DNA of 64,000 bases, taken from contig CP136066.1 in the NCBI GenBank assembly GCA_032622095.1, positions 60,482,609-60,546,608 of the forward strand, read 5' to 3'. The stretch's first letter is position 1, and each line of letters begins with the position of its first letter. This DNA is from Siphonodentalium dalli (lineage: Eukaryota > Mollusca > Scaphopoda > Gadilida > Siphonodentaliidae). Made by a program: the position numbers and the translations under genes. This document shows positions 22,484-32,962 of the stretch, in pieces. The notes under the pieces were generated by a model. The model did no database searches, had not been told where the DNA came from, and was given only the letters and a program-made list of their open reading frames with translations.

Positions 22484-22581
22484 CCACATGCTAAACATTT
22501 TTGTGAACAAGTGAAGTATTGATCAGGGAATGTGTTTGCAACTTCTTGCTCTATCTTCCCATTAAACTTGGTGTTTAGAGC
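22484..22581 (-). CDS. ZFYVE1: ZFYVE1 exon: PDQYFTC; source of the adjacent minisatellite
   Basis: A 98-nt exon after a CTTTTTCAG acceptor and ending TGT GG/GTGAGT, phase 2. The protein is ALNTKFNGKIEQEVANTF, then PDQYFTCSQKCLACG, matching human ALSDRFSGEI and PDEYFTCSSLCLSCG. Without splicing the next codon would be TGA. The 3' end of this exon and its donor recur about 26 times in the following intron (20781-22440). Confidence 0.93.
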
Positions 22582-22815
22582 CTGAAAAAGTATAAAGAAT
22601 AACAATTAAAGATGGTCTGTCTCTTCTGTGCCACAATTACAACAACATAATTATTCATAAATCGCAATTTCAAGAAAATTTGTCAATAAAATACAGACAA
22701 AACAGAAAGTTGGGTATATTATTCATCTATAAATGCATAATAAATGAGTTTATTTCAATCGTAAGAAAACATTCCAAAAGCATATCAAGGAGAACTCTAT
22801 CTGATCCTAGGGCTA

Positions 22816-22960
22816 ACATAGCAGTTGGATGCTAAGCAGAATAAGGTTCCCATAGGGTGAATTGGTGATAATAGCCCACTGTGCAGGGTAAAGTCACTAA
22901 ATTTGACCTTTGGGGACCTCATTCTGCAAATGTCAGACACACTATTTCAAGACTTGCACC
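22816..22960. mobile_element. GAGGTCCCC palindromic repeat
   Basis: TAAGCAGAATAAGGTTCCCA ... TGGGGACCTCATTCTGCAAA with a centre like GATAATAGCCCACTG; right flank TCAGACACACTATTTCAAG. One palindrome unit of the family. Confidence 0.7.
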
Positions 22961-23388
22961 TACTCCAATAAGTGAAAAAATTCGCAGGTACCGGTAGGAG
23001 GTTGTGAAAATATTCCCGGATACAAGGTCCGGGTGGGTAGGTGTAAACCTACAGGTACTTACCTGTACTTGTACCAAATTGCAGTCCGATTGACTCAACA
23101 AATTGATTTTCATCTTTTACTGACAGTTAGTTTTATGGCAATGCTAGGATCTTAATTTTACAAGGATAATCTGTTCAAATTCATAGATTCCAATATCTGT
23201 ATTAAATCTTAATATCCCCCAACTAAGATCCCTTTCACAATCAGAGGAGAATAATGATAAATTACTGGTCTTGCAGTCTTGTGTCCATATAAATTGTATG
23301 CTAATGCTAATTGAGTCAAAATTTCATTTAAAAAATCCAAACTTTTGCCTAAAATGACTTTAAATGTAGCAAGAAGAAGTGAAGCATG

Positions 23389-23569
23389 TCATAAGTTATA
23401 ATCATATATTATAAACAGGGGCGTGGCTTGAGGATATTTGCTGGAGGGTCATAAGTTATAATCATATATTATAAACAGGGGCATGGCTTGAGGATATTTG
23501 CTGGAGGGTCATAAGTTATAATCATATATTATAAACAGGGGCATGGCTTGAGGATATTTGCTGGAGGGG
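23389..23569. repeat. 60-bp direct repeat, three near-identical units
   Basis: GTCATAAGTTATAATCATAT through GAGGATATTTGCTGGAGG is present three times in a row with one substitution. A fragment (GATATTTGCTGGAGGAATGC) reappears at about 23952, beyond the hairpin element 23703-23914. Confidence 0.9.
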
Positions 23570-23702
23570 GTGCCCATCTTAGAATTTCCAACTGCTCCCC
23601 GACCCCACCCTGTGGACCAAAATTCCCAACTTCATTTTCTCCACCCCCCCCCCCCCCAGAATTTTCCAACTTATACCTCAAACTGTTCAACCAGACCTGT
23701 TA

Positions 23703-23914
23703 CAGTAATGCCCTAATTAGTCGACTCCATAACCACAGCAGAATTATGGGTAATTTTTCAGGATTTAGTCGGAAATATGGCTTGTTGCCATTCATCGGAA
23801 AGCTTTCAGTGAGAGCTTTCCGATAAATGGCAACAAGCCATATTTCCGACTAAATCCTGAAAATTACCCATAATTCTGCTGTGGTTATGGAGTCGCTTAA
23901 TTAGGGCATTACTG
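23703..23914. mobile_element. Full-length CAGTAATGCCC hairpin element
   Basis: 212 bp, almost a perfect palindrome: the left arm CAGTAATGCCCTAATTAGTC... and the right arm ...GGGCATTACTG pair over about 100 bp with a loop near TTTCAGTGAGA. TA precedes it; the right TA is shifted by one base. A Tc1/mariner-like MITE by end sequence and TA target. Confidence 0.9.
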
Positions 23915-24899
23915 TTAAGTTTCGAATATGGTCATCCGTGAGATATTTGCTGGAGGAATGCCCAAATATGCTCATGTTAAAAAAATAATGTTTTAAAATT
24001 AATTCAGTAATTGATTTTAATCTTTAATTCCTTTTAATTATGAAGAAGATTATAGAATTTTATGAGTTTCTATTTGTCTTTATGTTATAAATATATATAC
24101 CTAAATAAAACAGTAATAAAACTATAGCTACTGTGAGATAGATTCATGTTATATGAAATAATACAATGCGTTGAACAGCTGACAAATCGTCAAAGGTCAT
24201 ATTCATCTAAGCTATACCAATTGTCCACAATGTACGAACAATGAACAGACATTCATTTTCACTCAACTGCTGCACTTGTGAAGTGTCATTGTTTATACAG
24301 AATTTTCACTATCATGGCTTTGGGAGAGTGTGAAAATCGACAAAAATCAGAAGTAATTATTGGGCCGAATGCGGGAGTAATGTATGGTCTTCCGTATTTT
24401 GGGCGTTTTTCATATGGCAATCCGGGAGTCTCACGGACAATCAGTGAAACTTATAACAGCTCTGTGTCCAACAGCTCTTTGAATTGACACCCCATTATAT
24501 ACAATTTCAGTTTTTAATTTTGTTTGAACATAGAAAAATATTCAAATCTTCCGAAGAATCTTTCATCAGATACATGTATTGGTTGGAAATTCAAACTATC
24601 GGAACAATTTCAACCTATTTTCCGTATGAAATTTCCAACTGTCGTTGATTCAAGCATGATATTTCCAACTGTTGAAAATACTGACCTCCTGTCATTATAA
24701 ATAACAGCTAATCTATTCTAAATATCATTCCAAACTACATATGTCACCGCCAAAGGCAAAATCATCCTCAATGTTCTGTGTCACCCTCGGGCATATAATG
24801 ATATGTTGTAGTCTATGTATCTTCAGATGATCTAGTGATGTGAATATTTACATGCTAGCATATCACGTAGGGCAAACAAATAAAATCAAAATAAGTGCA

Positions 24900-25180
24900 C
24901 CTTAGAAATAGTGCACCTGTCATTTGCAGAATGAGATCCCCAGAGGGTGAATTTAGTGACGCTACCCCGAACAGTAGGCTAGCATCACTATATTCACCCA
25001 CTGGGGACCTCATTCTGCTTAGTCCTCATCTTCTGAGAAGTGTCTATAGTCTCAAATTAACATGTTTTCAGTTCCTCCTCCCTCTGTTTAGTTTCAATAC
25101 ATGTACCGGTATCTCCTAATTTGCAGAAGATAAAATGAATAATCGAGGTGACTAATGGGTGAACATCACCAACTTCAACT
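24900..25180. mobile_element. GAGGTCCCC palindromic repeat, composite, copy A
   Basis: CATTTGCAGAATGAGATCCC ... GGGGACCTCATTCTGCTTAG followed by the TTTCAATACATG...GGTGAACATCACC half-spacer. The counterpart in copy B is about 44240-44505. Confidence 0.7.
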
Positions 25181-25580
25181 TTAACCCTTTACCCAACAAA
25201 CCGGCCAAAACCGGCCAAATAAAGCTTCAACAGCCTAAAATATCTTGGGTCTGTCTCAATAAATCCATACAAATATGGATATCATTGGAACCGGCTCCTT
25301 GACCACATTGTGATAGTTACAGTTATACCCTGTGCCAATGCATTCTCTTATATATGCGAGTCGACCATAGGTCGCCTCGCATATATAAGAGAATGCATTG
25401 GTCTAAAAAAAATCTTTTTTTAACACTTTTTACCATTTTTTCTCACATTCTTTAACAATTTTATAATTTTTAATGTGTTAAGCCAATGCATTCTCTTATA
25501 TATGCGAGGCGACCTATGGTCGACTCGCATATATAAGAGAATGCATTGGCACAGGGCCCTTCTGTTGGGTAAAGGGTTAA
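25181..25580. mobile_element. TTAA MITE in copy A, 20 bp from the copy B insertion site
   Basis: TTAA at 25181-25184 and 25577-25580, ends CCCTTTACCCAACA, two hairpins. The corresponding position in copy B (44505-44508) is an unoccupied TCAA. It shares the variants CTTGGGTCTGTCTCAATAAA with the copy B element 44529-44927, unlike the other members here. Confidence 0.92.
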
Positions 25581-25845
25581 AAGATTTTGAAAACGTTTTA
25601 TTAAAGACATATTATGGACTTGTTTGGGTGCATGGAACTGATAAGTTAGTACTCAGGCACAGTTCCAACTGGGTGAATGTAGAATTCTACTAACATCGCC
25701 GATAATCTCAAAGAAATCAACCATACAACTCCATAGAAAACATCATCTGAACTACGTGCAATTGTAAATATTTACATCTCGATTCAGAACAAAACAATCT
25801 GCGATAAACTAGTGCAAATGATTTTGCCATTGAGCGTCATTGCAT

Positions 25846-26246
25846 TTAACCCTTTACCCAACAGAAGGGCCCTGTGCCAATGCATTCTCTTATATATGCG
25901 AGTCGACCATAGGTCGCCTCGCATATATAAGAGAATGCATTGGCTTAACACATTAAAAATTATAAAATTGTTAAAGAATGTAAGAAAAAATGGTAAAAAG
26001 TGTTAAAAAAAAGATTTTTTTTAGGCCAATGCATTCTCTTATATATGCGAGGCGACCTATGGTCGACTCGCATATATAAGAGAATGCATTGGCACAGGGC
26101 ATAACTGTAACTATCACAATGTGGTCAAGGAGCCGGTTCCAATGATATCCATATTTGTATGGTTCTATTGAGACAGACCGAAGATATTTTAGGCTGTTGA
26201 AGCTTTATTTGGCCGATTTTGGCCGGTTTGTTGGGTAAAGGGTTAA
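25846..26246. mobile_element. TTAA MITE present in copy A, absent in copy B
   Basis: TTAA at 25846-25849 and 26243-26246. Copy B has a single TTAA (45169-45172) between the same flanks (TTGCAT and CCAATGACGG). This directly proves insertion with TTAA duplication. Confidence 0.95.
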
Positions 26247-26436
26247 CCAATGACGGGGTGTGTTGTAAATTTGGACTAATATTACTAAAAGTAACTACTT
26301 TGAGTAAATTTATTCTCCATTTCTATTTGATCGCCCTATCAGCGTGTATCACATCACTTTAATTACATTAATGGTATTAATGAACTGAGGTAAATCTTCT
26401 TATAAAATAGCTCAAATAATGGTAAATGGAGAAATT

Positions 26437-26560
26437 CTTGAAATAGTGTGCCTGTCATTTGCAGAATGAGGTCCCCAGAGGGTGAATATTGTGATGCTAC
26501 CTGTATCCCACACGGTGACCTACATGTCCCATTTGGGGACCTCGTTCTGCTAAGGCCTCA
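26437..26560. mobile_element. GAGGTCCCC palindromic repeat (copy A only)
   Basis: GAATGAGGTCCCCAGAGGG ... TTGGGGACCTCGTTCTGC with a diverged centre. It lies in the stretch 26270-26755 that copy B has replaced by the G-rich block 45203-45978. Confidence 0.65.
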
Positions 26561-26781
26561 ACTGCTTAGCTACATGTACATGTATGGGATACCTACAATC
26601 TATGCCTTCGGATATATGAGAAAGAAGTCACTCCCTGGGATAAAAACAGGAGAAGTGGCACATTATACAGAGATGTCTCCCAAGGCTGGTCCCTGAGGTG
26701 AAATGTTCAGATAATAAGTTCAACAAAGTTCTAAACTGCTCGTCAATGAGTACCGGTGTTTAGTAAAGAAAGAGTTAAACT

Positions 26782-27282
26782 TTAACCCTTTTAAGTTTTA
26801 TGATGGGAGCTGCACCTGTGCAGCATCAACCCTTCCATGACTGAACCTTCCTGATATTTTGTGAAAACCCTGTGTCATTGCATTCTCTTATAAATGTGAG
26901 GCTCCCTATATAAGAGAATGCATTGGCCTAACACTATTTACCTTGTAAGGCAATGCATTCTCTTATATGTGCAAGGCTCCCTATGGGAAAATGCACTGGC
27001 ACATGAGCTTTAATGTTGCACCAGTGCAGCTCCCCGTCATGAAAGGGTTAAAGATCCTGTGCCAGTGCATTCACTTATATATGCGAGTTACCCATAGGGA
27101 GCCTCACATATATAAGAGAATGCACTGGCTTACAAGGTCAATGTAAATATTGTTAGGCCAATGTATTCTCTTATATATGCAAGGCTCACTTTGGGAGACT
27201 CACATACACATGTATATAAGAGAATGCATTGGCACAGGGTCTTCGCAAAAATTTCAGAAAGCTCCCATCATGAAAGGGTTAA
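26782..27282. mobile_element. Two adjoining TTAA MITEs, copy A
   Basis: TTAA at 26782-26785, 27048-27051 and 27279-27282. The first carries CCCTTCCATGACTG and CCCCGTCATGAAAGGG ends, the second begins AGATCCTGTGCC and ends CATCATGAAAGGG; four hairpins in all. In copy B they occupy 46013-46505. Confidence 0.8.
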
Positions 27283-27541
27283 ATTATAGATCACTGAATG
27301 ATAAACAAAAATGTTACTAACTCCGGCCTGATGTACTCAGTCAGGTCAGTGTACTTTCGCCGACTTTTTATGAAACCTAAACCTCATCAATCATACTAAA
27401 ACCACTAAGTTGTTCATTTTGATTAAAAACGTGTGTTCGAGTTCATGTGTACTTAAATTTAGATGAATATACACAGTGGTGGTTTATGTGAAACCATTTA
27501 AAAACATTACATGAACATTACCATAACATATACCAGTATAA

Positions 27542-27674
27542 CAGTAATGCCCTAAGTAATCGACCTCTTGGGGAGAGCTTTCCAATGAATGGCAACAAGC
27601 CATATTTCCAACTAAATCCTAGTTACCCATAATTCTGCTGTGGTTAAGAGGTCGATTACTTAGGGACGTTACTG
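27542..27674. mobile_element. CAGTAATGCCC hairpin element, left arm mostly deleted, copy A
   Basis: After CAGTAATGCCCTAAGTAATC the sequence jumps directly to GGGGAGAGCTTTCC and the complete right arm. Copy B (46765-46978) keeps both arms, so copy A lost about 80 bp. Confidence 0.85.
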
Positions 27675-27732
27675 TAACAGCAGCAAGGGTCCATGAACTT
27701 GAAATGTTGACATTAGTGCAGTGTCTGGAAAC

Positions 27733-28110
27733 TCCAGACCAAGCCTTGAAATAATGTGTCTGTCATTTGCAGAATGAGGTCCCCCCAGAGGGTGAATTTA
27801 GTGATGCTACCCCGCATAGTTGGCTAGCATCACCAAATTCACGCTCTGGGAACCTAATTTTGCTTAGAACTCATCTTCTGGGAAGTATCCATAATCTCAA
27901 ATTAACATTGTTTTAGTTACTTTTTCCCTTCTGTTCAGTTTCTATATCCCATAATTTGCAGAATATAAAATGCATATTAATCAAAGTGACTAATGGGTGA
28001 ACATCACCAACTTCAATCTGATCCATAGCAATTGAGGCCTAAGCAGAATGAGGTCCCCGGAGGGTGAAATTGGTGATTCTAGCCTGCCATGAGAAATAGC
28101 ATCACTAAAT
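27733..28110. mobile_element. GAGGTCCCC palindromic repeat, composite, copy A
   Basis: Begins CAAGCCTTGAAATAATGTG, contains two palindromes joined by the CTTCTGGGAAGTATCC...GGTGAACATCACC spacer. A second composite (about 28200-28500) follows. Copy B counterparts are about 47043-47815. Confidence 0.75.
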
Positions 28111-28538
28111 GTCAATGAGGTCATATGAAGTCTTATATGTTCTCAACAGTCATATTTATATGGGAACGGGTTATTTACCGCGTTATGTAGGAGCAAGCCT
28201 GAGTTTAGTGTGCCTGTCATTTGCATATGAGGTCCTCGGAGGGTGAATTTAGTGATGCTATCCCGCATCCGGCTAGCATCACCAAATTCACCCTCTGGGG
28301 ATCTCATTCTGCTTGGCCTCATCTGCTATGGGAGCATAGCAGGATAGCATCACTAAATTCACCCTCTGGGGACCTCATTCTGCTTGGCCTTATCTGCAAT
28401 GGGAGATATAGACTCAGATTGAAGTTCCCAAATGGTGAATATTGTGATGTACACCCTTGGGAACCTCAATTATGTAATGTGTCGTCTGCCAATTTGGGGA
28501 TATAGAGAAACTAAACTAATAAAAGGTCGCAGACCACA

Positions 28539-29486
28539 TGTCCCCCGACTGGAGTGGTAAACTTCATGATTGGATTTGTTAGAAGGATACTATTTGCAAC
28601 AATGTTATACAATATATAGATGTTGCAAACCACTGCAAAATTTCTTGGACAAAACAACCCGATGAACAAACGCATGCAAACGCGAAAAAAATGATATTTT
28701 TGTATTAGCTATATAGATGTTGCAAATCACCAACATGTTAGGAACAATATCCCAGAGTTTCAAATCTCTACATTTAAAACTGTAGGAGGAGTTGATTACA
28801 CCATGAAGGTACCCAATCTCATCCAAAAGGCAAAAATGTTCCAAATTTTCTAAGTCGAAAACCCCCCAAAAATATGGAAAATATAATATTTTTTATTAGC
28901 TATATAGATGTTGCAAATCACCATTATGTTAGGAACAATATCCCAGAGTTTCAAATCTCTACATTTAAAACTGTAGGAGGAGTTGATTACACCATGAAGG
29001 TACCCAATCTCATCCAAAAGGCAAAAATGTTCCAAATTTTCTAAGTCGAAAACACCCCCAAAAATATGGAAAAAATGATATTTTTGATTAGCTATATAGA
29101 TGTTGCAAATCACCAACATGTTAGGAACAATATCCCAGAGTTTCAAATCTCTACATTTAAAACTGTAGTAGGAGTTGATTACACCATGAAGGTACCCAAT
29201 CTCATCCAAAAGGCAAAAATGTTTCAAATTTTCTAAGTCGAAAACCCCCCCAAAAATATGGAAAAAATTATATTTTTGATTAGCTATATAGATGTTGCAA
29301 ATCACCAACATGTTAGTAACAATATCCCAGAGTTTCAAATCTCTACGTTTAAAACTGTAGGAGGAGTTGATTACACCATGAAGGTACCCAATCTCGGACG
29401 CACGGACAAACGGACGCACGGACGCACGGACGCACGGACGGACGAGGGTCATTTCTATAGTCCTCCGACGGAAACGTCGGGGGACA
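28539..29486. mobile_element. 948-bp insertion with 192-bp tandem units (copy A only)
   Basis: Ends TGTCCCCCGACTGG and GTCGGGGGACA are inverted. Inside are about four units of 191-192 bp (GATGTTGCAAATCACCAACA, GTAGGAGGAGTTGATTACAC and so on), then a GGACGCAC/GGACGGAC microsatellite (29396-29445) and a small hairpin CCGACGGAAACGTCGG. In copy B the flanks (AAACTAA and AAAAAGAAATAG) join directly at about 47820. The 200-codon minus-strand frame (28850-29452) exists because the unit length is a multiple of three; I do not regard it as a gene. A non-autonomous element with central tandem repeats, class uncertain. Confidence 0.75.
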
Positions 29487-29936
29487 AAAAGAAATAGAAT
29501 ATAGATGTGAAGAAGTTTCTATTGAAATTTGATAATAAAGAAACTTTCCAGAGAAGATGAGGCCCAAGCAGAATGAGATCCCCAGATGGTGAATTTAGTG
29601 ATGCTAGCCTGCTAGTAGAATAAAATGATGAATACTCACTTCAATGTGAGACATCTTGCTGCCATTTTCGAGCAAATTATTACGTACATGTACATGTAGG
29701 AACCCCGCCCCATAATTAACCTTTAGAAAAAATCCTCCCATTCACTGATAAAAGTATGCTGGAATGATCACTTGTTCCTGTGTAGCGATGTCTAGATAAT
29801 ATAAGCGGCCAACAGGCAATAAAATACTATTGTTTACTCATTGCTTGAATATCCTCAAAATAGCATAAATGGGGAATCGTGTAATAATGTGACCACAAGT
29901 ATTACATTATCAATATTTACACAGATATATTCATTC

Positions 29937-30404
29937 CAAGCCTGAGTTTAGTGTGTCAGTCATTTAAAAAATGAGGTCCCCAGAGGGTGAATTTAGTGAC
30001 GCTATCCTGCATAGCTTAGCGGGCTAGCATCACTAAATTCACCCACTGGGGACCTCATTCTGCTTAGCCCTCATCTTCTCTGGATAGTTTCTTTATTATC
30101 AAATTTCTATTGAAACTTCTTCACACAGATTGTATTTCTTTATTAATTTAGGTTCTCTATATCCACAAATTGACAGACAACAACACATTGCATAATCGAT
30201 GTTCCCAATGGGTGTACATCACAATATTCACCATTTGGGAACTTCAATCTGAGTCTATGTCTCCCATGGCAGATGAGGCCATGCAGAATGAGGTCCCCAG
30301 AGGGTGAATTTGGTGATGCTAGCCTACTATGAGCGATAGCATCACTAAATTCACCCTCTGGGGACCTCATTCTGAAAATGACAGACACACTAAATTCAGG
30401 TTTG
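29937..30404. mobile_element. GAGGTCCCC element with perfect 8-bp TSD, copy A
   Basis: ATTCATTC on both sides (29929-29936, 30405-30412); ends CAAGCCTGAGTTTAGTGTGT and ACACACTAAATTCAGGTTTG. Two palindromes joined by a TTTCTTTATTATCAAATTTC spacer. The 8-bp TSD suggests hAT-related transposition. Copy B: 48271-48739. Confidence 0.88.
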
Positions 30405-30643
30405 ATTCATTCACTGTGTGTACTGTATGGAACTTGAATGCTGGATGCTGGTTGGATCAAGTTGGTCATCTGACACATGTTTCCATTTAGTGTGCAAATA
30501 ACCTGCAACGCTTTATTGAAACATATTCAATTCTTAAATAGTCTCTATATTTGTAAAGTCGAGTGTAAATATAGGTATAGGTTTTTATTTTATTTCGTTC
30601 CAAAGAGTATAATGTAAGGATTAATGCCCCATGCCTGTGTTAG

Positions 30644-30894
30644 TTAACCCTTTGCATGCTGAATGAATTCTCCCACTCAGTTATAAAAGTATACATTGGA
30701 ATGGTCTATTATTCATCTGGAGGGGTGTTCAGGAATTATGAGCAGACGACAGACAGAAGAACTTATAATACAAGAAGAATTCCTATTCATTGTTGGGAAA
30801 TGTTCAAATAATAAATTCAATAAACAGCCATATTATCTGAACATTATTTAACAGGGAATTACTCGTCCTGAGTATTTAGTTCAGAAACGGTTAA
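30644..30894. mobile_element. TTAA element, CCCTTTGCATGCTGAATG type, copy A
   Basis: TTAA at 30644-30647 and 30891-30894; left CCCTTTGCATGCTGAATGAA, right ATTTAGTTCAGAAACGG. Fragments of the family occur at 8150-8340, 10200-10400, 16615-16803 and 26700-26780. Copy B: 49037-49284. Confidence 0.7.
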
Positions 30895-31446
30895 GATCCC
30901 AAATTACACCTACTCATGTGCTACATGTACATGAACTTTAGAAAAAAATGGGGGCTTTTTTTCAGCCATTTTCATCATCGAAGCAAGATCAAAAGTTCAG
31001 ACTGGCACACTGGAGTTACGGTGATTATAAGAAAAAAAAGATGTTCAAATGGATATCTTCCAGGTATTTACATTCGCATGTTTTGATTCTATATGAAAAT
31101 CACCAACGATATTGAAAGCTTGGACCAGAACATTGTAAGGATATCAAATTCATGGCACAAAACAAATCATGTTTTTAAAGCTAATATATATATCAGATGT
31201 ACATGTATGGCTTCAAATGCACTTGCATCAGTGAGCATGAACAAATTCTCATTTGTTATCGAATTGGTCATGTATCAACCAGAATGGCACATTGAGATGT
31301 CCCTCAACTCAGATCAAGCTTGAAAATCGGTCCCAATTTTAGTCGGGGATTCGAACTTGCGCCAACATCGTACATGTATTTAGATACTAGTACTAGTATA
31401 TGCTATATTTGAATTTTGGAGACTTGTAAAAATAATTTGTACATAC

Positions 31447-31655
31447 CTGCAAAGCCTCGAATGTAACTGACAGAATTCGAGGCATCCGTATGGAATTATC
31501 ATTCAAGTGTTCGATGACAACCTCCCGTAGCTTTGTGAAATCTGTCTGCTGATTGGTCGTTTTCGTCCCGATGTACTTCAATGAACTAAAGGCATCAATT
31601 GTCATCTTCAACTCCTTGAAACGTTCTTTTAGTAAAAGTTCAGGAGTTTTGTCCC
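31447..31655 (-). CDS. ZFYVE1: ZFYVE1 exon: C-terminal part of the NTPase region, copy A
   Basis: A 209-nt exon whose first two bases complete a codon left by the exon at 39483-38973 (A/GG, Arg), ending phase 0 at CAG/GTATGT. It encodes DKTPELLLKERFKELKMTID, AFSSLKYIGTKTT, TDFTKLREVVIEHL and MPRILSVTFEALQ. The human match has QDRFRKLG, AFSSIHYKGTRTY, TDFSGLRRALEQLL and GVIFKALK. One synonymous change separates it from copy B. Confidence 0.94.
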
Positions 31656-31730
31656 CTAGAAATTTGAAATGGGAGAAAATGTAGCAATACACAATTTCCT
31701 ATAATTCTGGCCAACTCAGAGGAGGAGGTA

Positions 31731-31867
31731 CAGTAATGCCCTAATTAATCGACTCCATAACCACAACAGAATTATGGGTAACTTTTCAGGATTTAGTCAG
31801 AAATATGGCTTGTTGCCATTCATCGGAAAGCTCTCCCCGAGAGCTTTCCGATGAATGGCAACAAGCC
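31731..31867. mobile_element. CAGTAATGCCC hairpin, right end lost, copy A
   Basis: The left arm is complete, the loop is CTCTCCCCGAGAG, and the right arm stops after AATGGCAACAAGCCA. In copy B (50121-50268) the same element keeps its terminal GGGCATTACTG but lacks the middle of the right arm. Confidence 0.85.
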
Positions 31868-32733
31868 AATTTTATTTTCCACAGAAGTGGTAGCACGCTG
31901 ATCATCCTATAATACCCACTGCGGGCAAATACTGAGTAAACCCTATTGCATGCACGAGTGAAGACTACAGGTACATGTAGGTTTGTTTTGAGGGAAATTT
32001 TGTCATTAATTGTTTTTCTTTGGATACAAGTCTGGATCCACGAGCTGCTTGATGAACCCATCTTCAGCCAAATGTCAACAGTTCGACGAATAAAGCTCCA
32101 TAAAGTGACGAAATGCTCAATGAGTTGTGAGAAATAGCTTCAATTTTTCAAATTTGTGTGTTTTCAGCTCCAAGATGAGTGCGTGGTGATACATATAAAC
32201 TTGGATATCGTTGTCAACGTTACATTGTTATAGATAGTTTAGGAAACTAAATCTACATTTAAATGTATATTTGCTGCATTTAAGTAGGAAAATATTGACA
32301 AGTGCATGTGATACTGCACAGTGTCTGAGTAAACCCCCGAAGCGGGCACGATTTCGGCCGCATCGCAGTTTACTCCTGCCCGCATTACATTTTACTTTAT
32401 CAATGCAAGTTATGTTTGGAAAGATGTCTTTATTCGAGTTACTGGAAAGAGATTTGGGTTTTTTAGTATAAAAACATGTCACGGGTAAAGTGTCCCATAT
32501 AGATTGTTCCATGTTTTCAAAAAATTTCTCGAGAAGTGTTTGCAGTGAAAGTTTTGCTGAATGAAACTTAAATTTACCCCGAATTCCGAATGCGCTCCAC
32601 TAAGATTGTGTTTTTCTCCAGTTATCTGAATTTTATCTCAACTCGTGTCACAGCATAAAAAGGCATTGCCTATCATATATATGTCTTCCATTGGCCTGGT
32701 TGGTACAACTTGTAATTGAATACTTTTAACTGA

Positions 32734-32962
32734 TTAACCCTTTGAGTGCCAGGGGCGATCTCATCGACCCTAAACCTACAAAATAAGTCTGTTAAAGAAT
32801 ATAAGAATAAATTATTAAAATTGTAAAAAATTGTAAAAAAAAATAAAAAAATTGTTAGGCCAATGCATTCTCTTATATATGCGAGGCGACCTATGGTCGA
32901 CTCGCATATATAAGAGAATGCATTGGCACAGGGTATATGGGTTGATACAAAAATCGACCTGG
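32734..32962. mobile_element. TTAA MITE, CCCTTTGAGTGCCAGG type, copy A, right end deleted
   Basis: Left TTAA at 32734-32737; one hairpin (about 32860-32930). The right end stops at CGACCTGG and joins TATGAAAAACG. In copy B (51156-51397) the full end GGCACTCAAAGGGTTAA is present. Confidence 0.85.

Noticed and set aside
24278-24487. 69-codon frame conserved in both copies (43501-43782 in copy B)
   Set aside because: Conservation only reflects the recent duplication; the frames end differently and no family is recognised.
28850-29452. 200-codon minus-strand frame as a protein-coding gene
   Set aside because: It is built entirely from 192-bp tandem units of an insertion absent in copy B and has no recognisable domain.
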